Assembly (NCBI GenBank): GCA_036325645.1
Contig: JAWNBB010013826.1
Span: forward strand, 1 to 21,303
Length of the DNA stretch: 21,303 nt
Source of the DNA: Balantidium ctenopharyngodoni
Taxonomy: Eukaryota > Ciliophora > Litostomatea > Vestibuliferida > Balantidiidae
Direction of reading: 5' to 3'
Part shown: one piece after another, positions 21,266 to 21,303 of the stretch
How the letters are laid out: each line of letters begins with the position of its first letter
Numbering within the stretch: position 1 is the first letter of the stretch
Made by a program: the position numbers and the translations under genes
Notes under the pieces: generated by a model
Seen by the model: only the letters and a program-made list of their open reading frames with translations
Database searches by the model: none
Told to the model about the DNA's origin: nothing

Positions 21266-21303
21266 AATTGGGGATTGGGCCCAATCCCCAATCCCCAATC
21301 CCC
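21266..21303. repeat. Right telomere, folded back
   Basis: The expected G-strand begins as aattggggattggg, about two GGGGATT units, then switches at 21279/21280 to the complementary cccaatccccaat and continues C-rich to the end. The two 13-base arms are a perfect palindrome centred on GGGCCC. A normal right end would stay G-rich to the 3' terminus. This is most simply a fold-back read or assembly artefact at a real telomere. A hairpin end or telomere-telomere fusion is the biological alternative. Confidence 0.85.

Noticed and set aside
1-21303. Mycoplasma or mitochondrial origin, since UGA=Trp
   Set aside because: Telomeric repeats, an RNF213-family ligase and an ER-type PDI with signal peptide are eukaryotic nuclear features.

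Overview
This window looks like one complete, very AT-rich linear minichromosome of a ciliate macronucleus. The left end is a C-rich telomere, three units of the 7-mer CCCCAAT (G-strand GGGGATT). The right end carries the same repeat, but folded back on itself. UGA is read as tryptophan in every gene, and only UAA and UAG end genes. The telomere type, short chromosome and UGA=Trp code together point to a ciliate. UGA=Trp is known in Blepharisma and colpodeans, for example, but I cannot place the genus from this sequence.

Layout from left to right: telomere (1-24); an AT-rich subtelomere; a minus-strand gene for a charged coiled-coil protein with FKP-type repeats (572-1876); then a single intronless minus-strand ORF of 4656 codons (2441-16411) filling about two thirds of the chromosome. 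This is a giant AAA+ E3 ligase of the RNF213/mysterin family. It has the vertebrate order of nucleotide-binding modules, the RZ zinc finger and the conserved C-terminal part, but no RING finger. The spacer between this gene and the next, which diverges from it, holds three copies of a tRNA-derived SINE-like repeat (two direct, one inverted and 5'-truncated). Next come a plus-strand protein disulfide isomerase (17706-19289), a 1.26 kb spacer with only weak ORFs, and a minus-strand gene for a small secreted cysteine-rich protein resembling the folate-receptor family (20551-21165), about 100 bp from the right telomere.

The genes do not form an obvious pathway. The RNF213-like protein would act in cytosolic ubiquitin signalling, PDI in ER oxidative folding, and the Cys-rich protein would be an ER-folded surface protein. 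The main points of interest are the RING-less RNF213 with an altered zinc-ligand set in its RZ finger, the SINE-like family kept in a somatic chromosome, and the folded-back right telomere.
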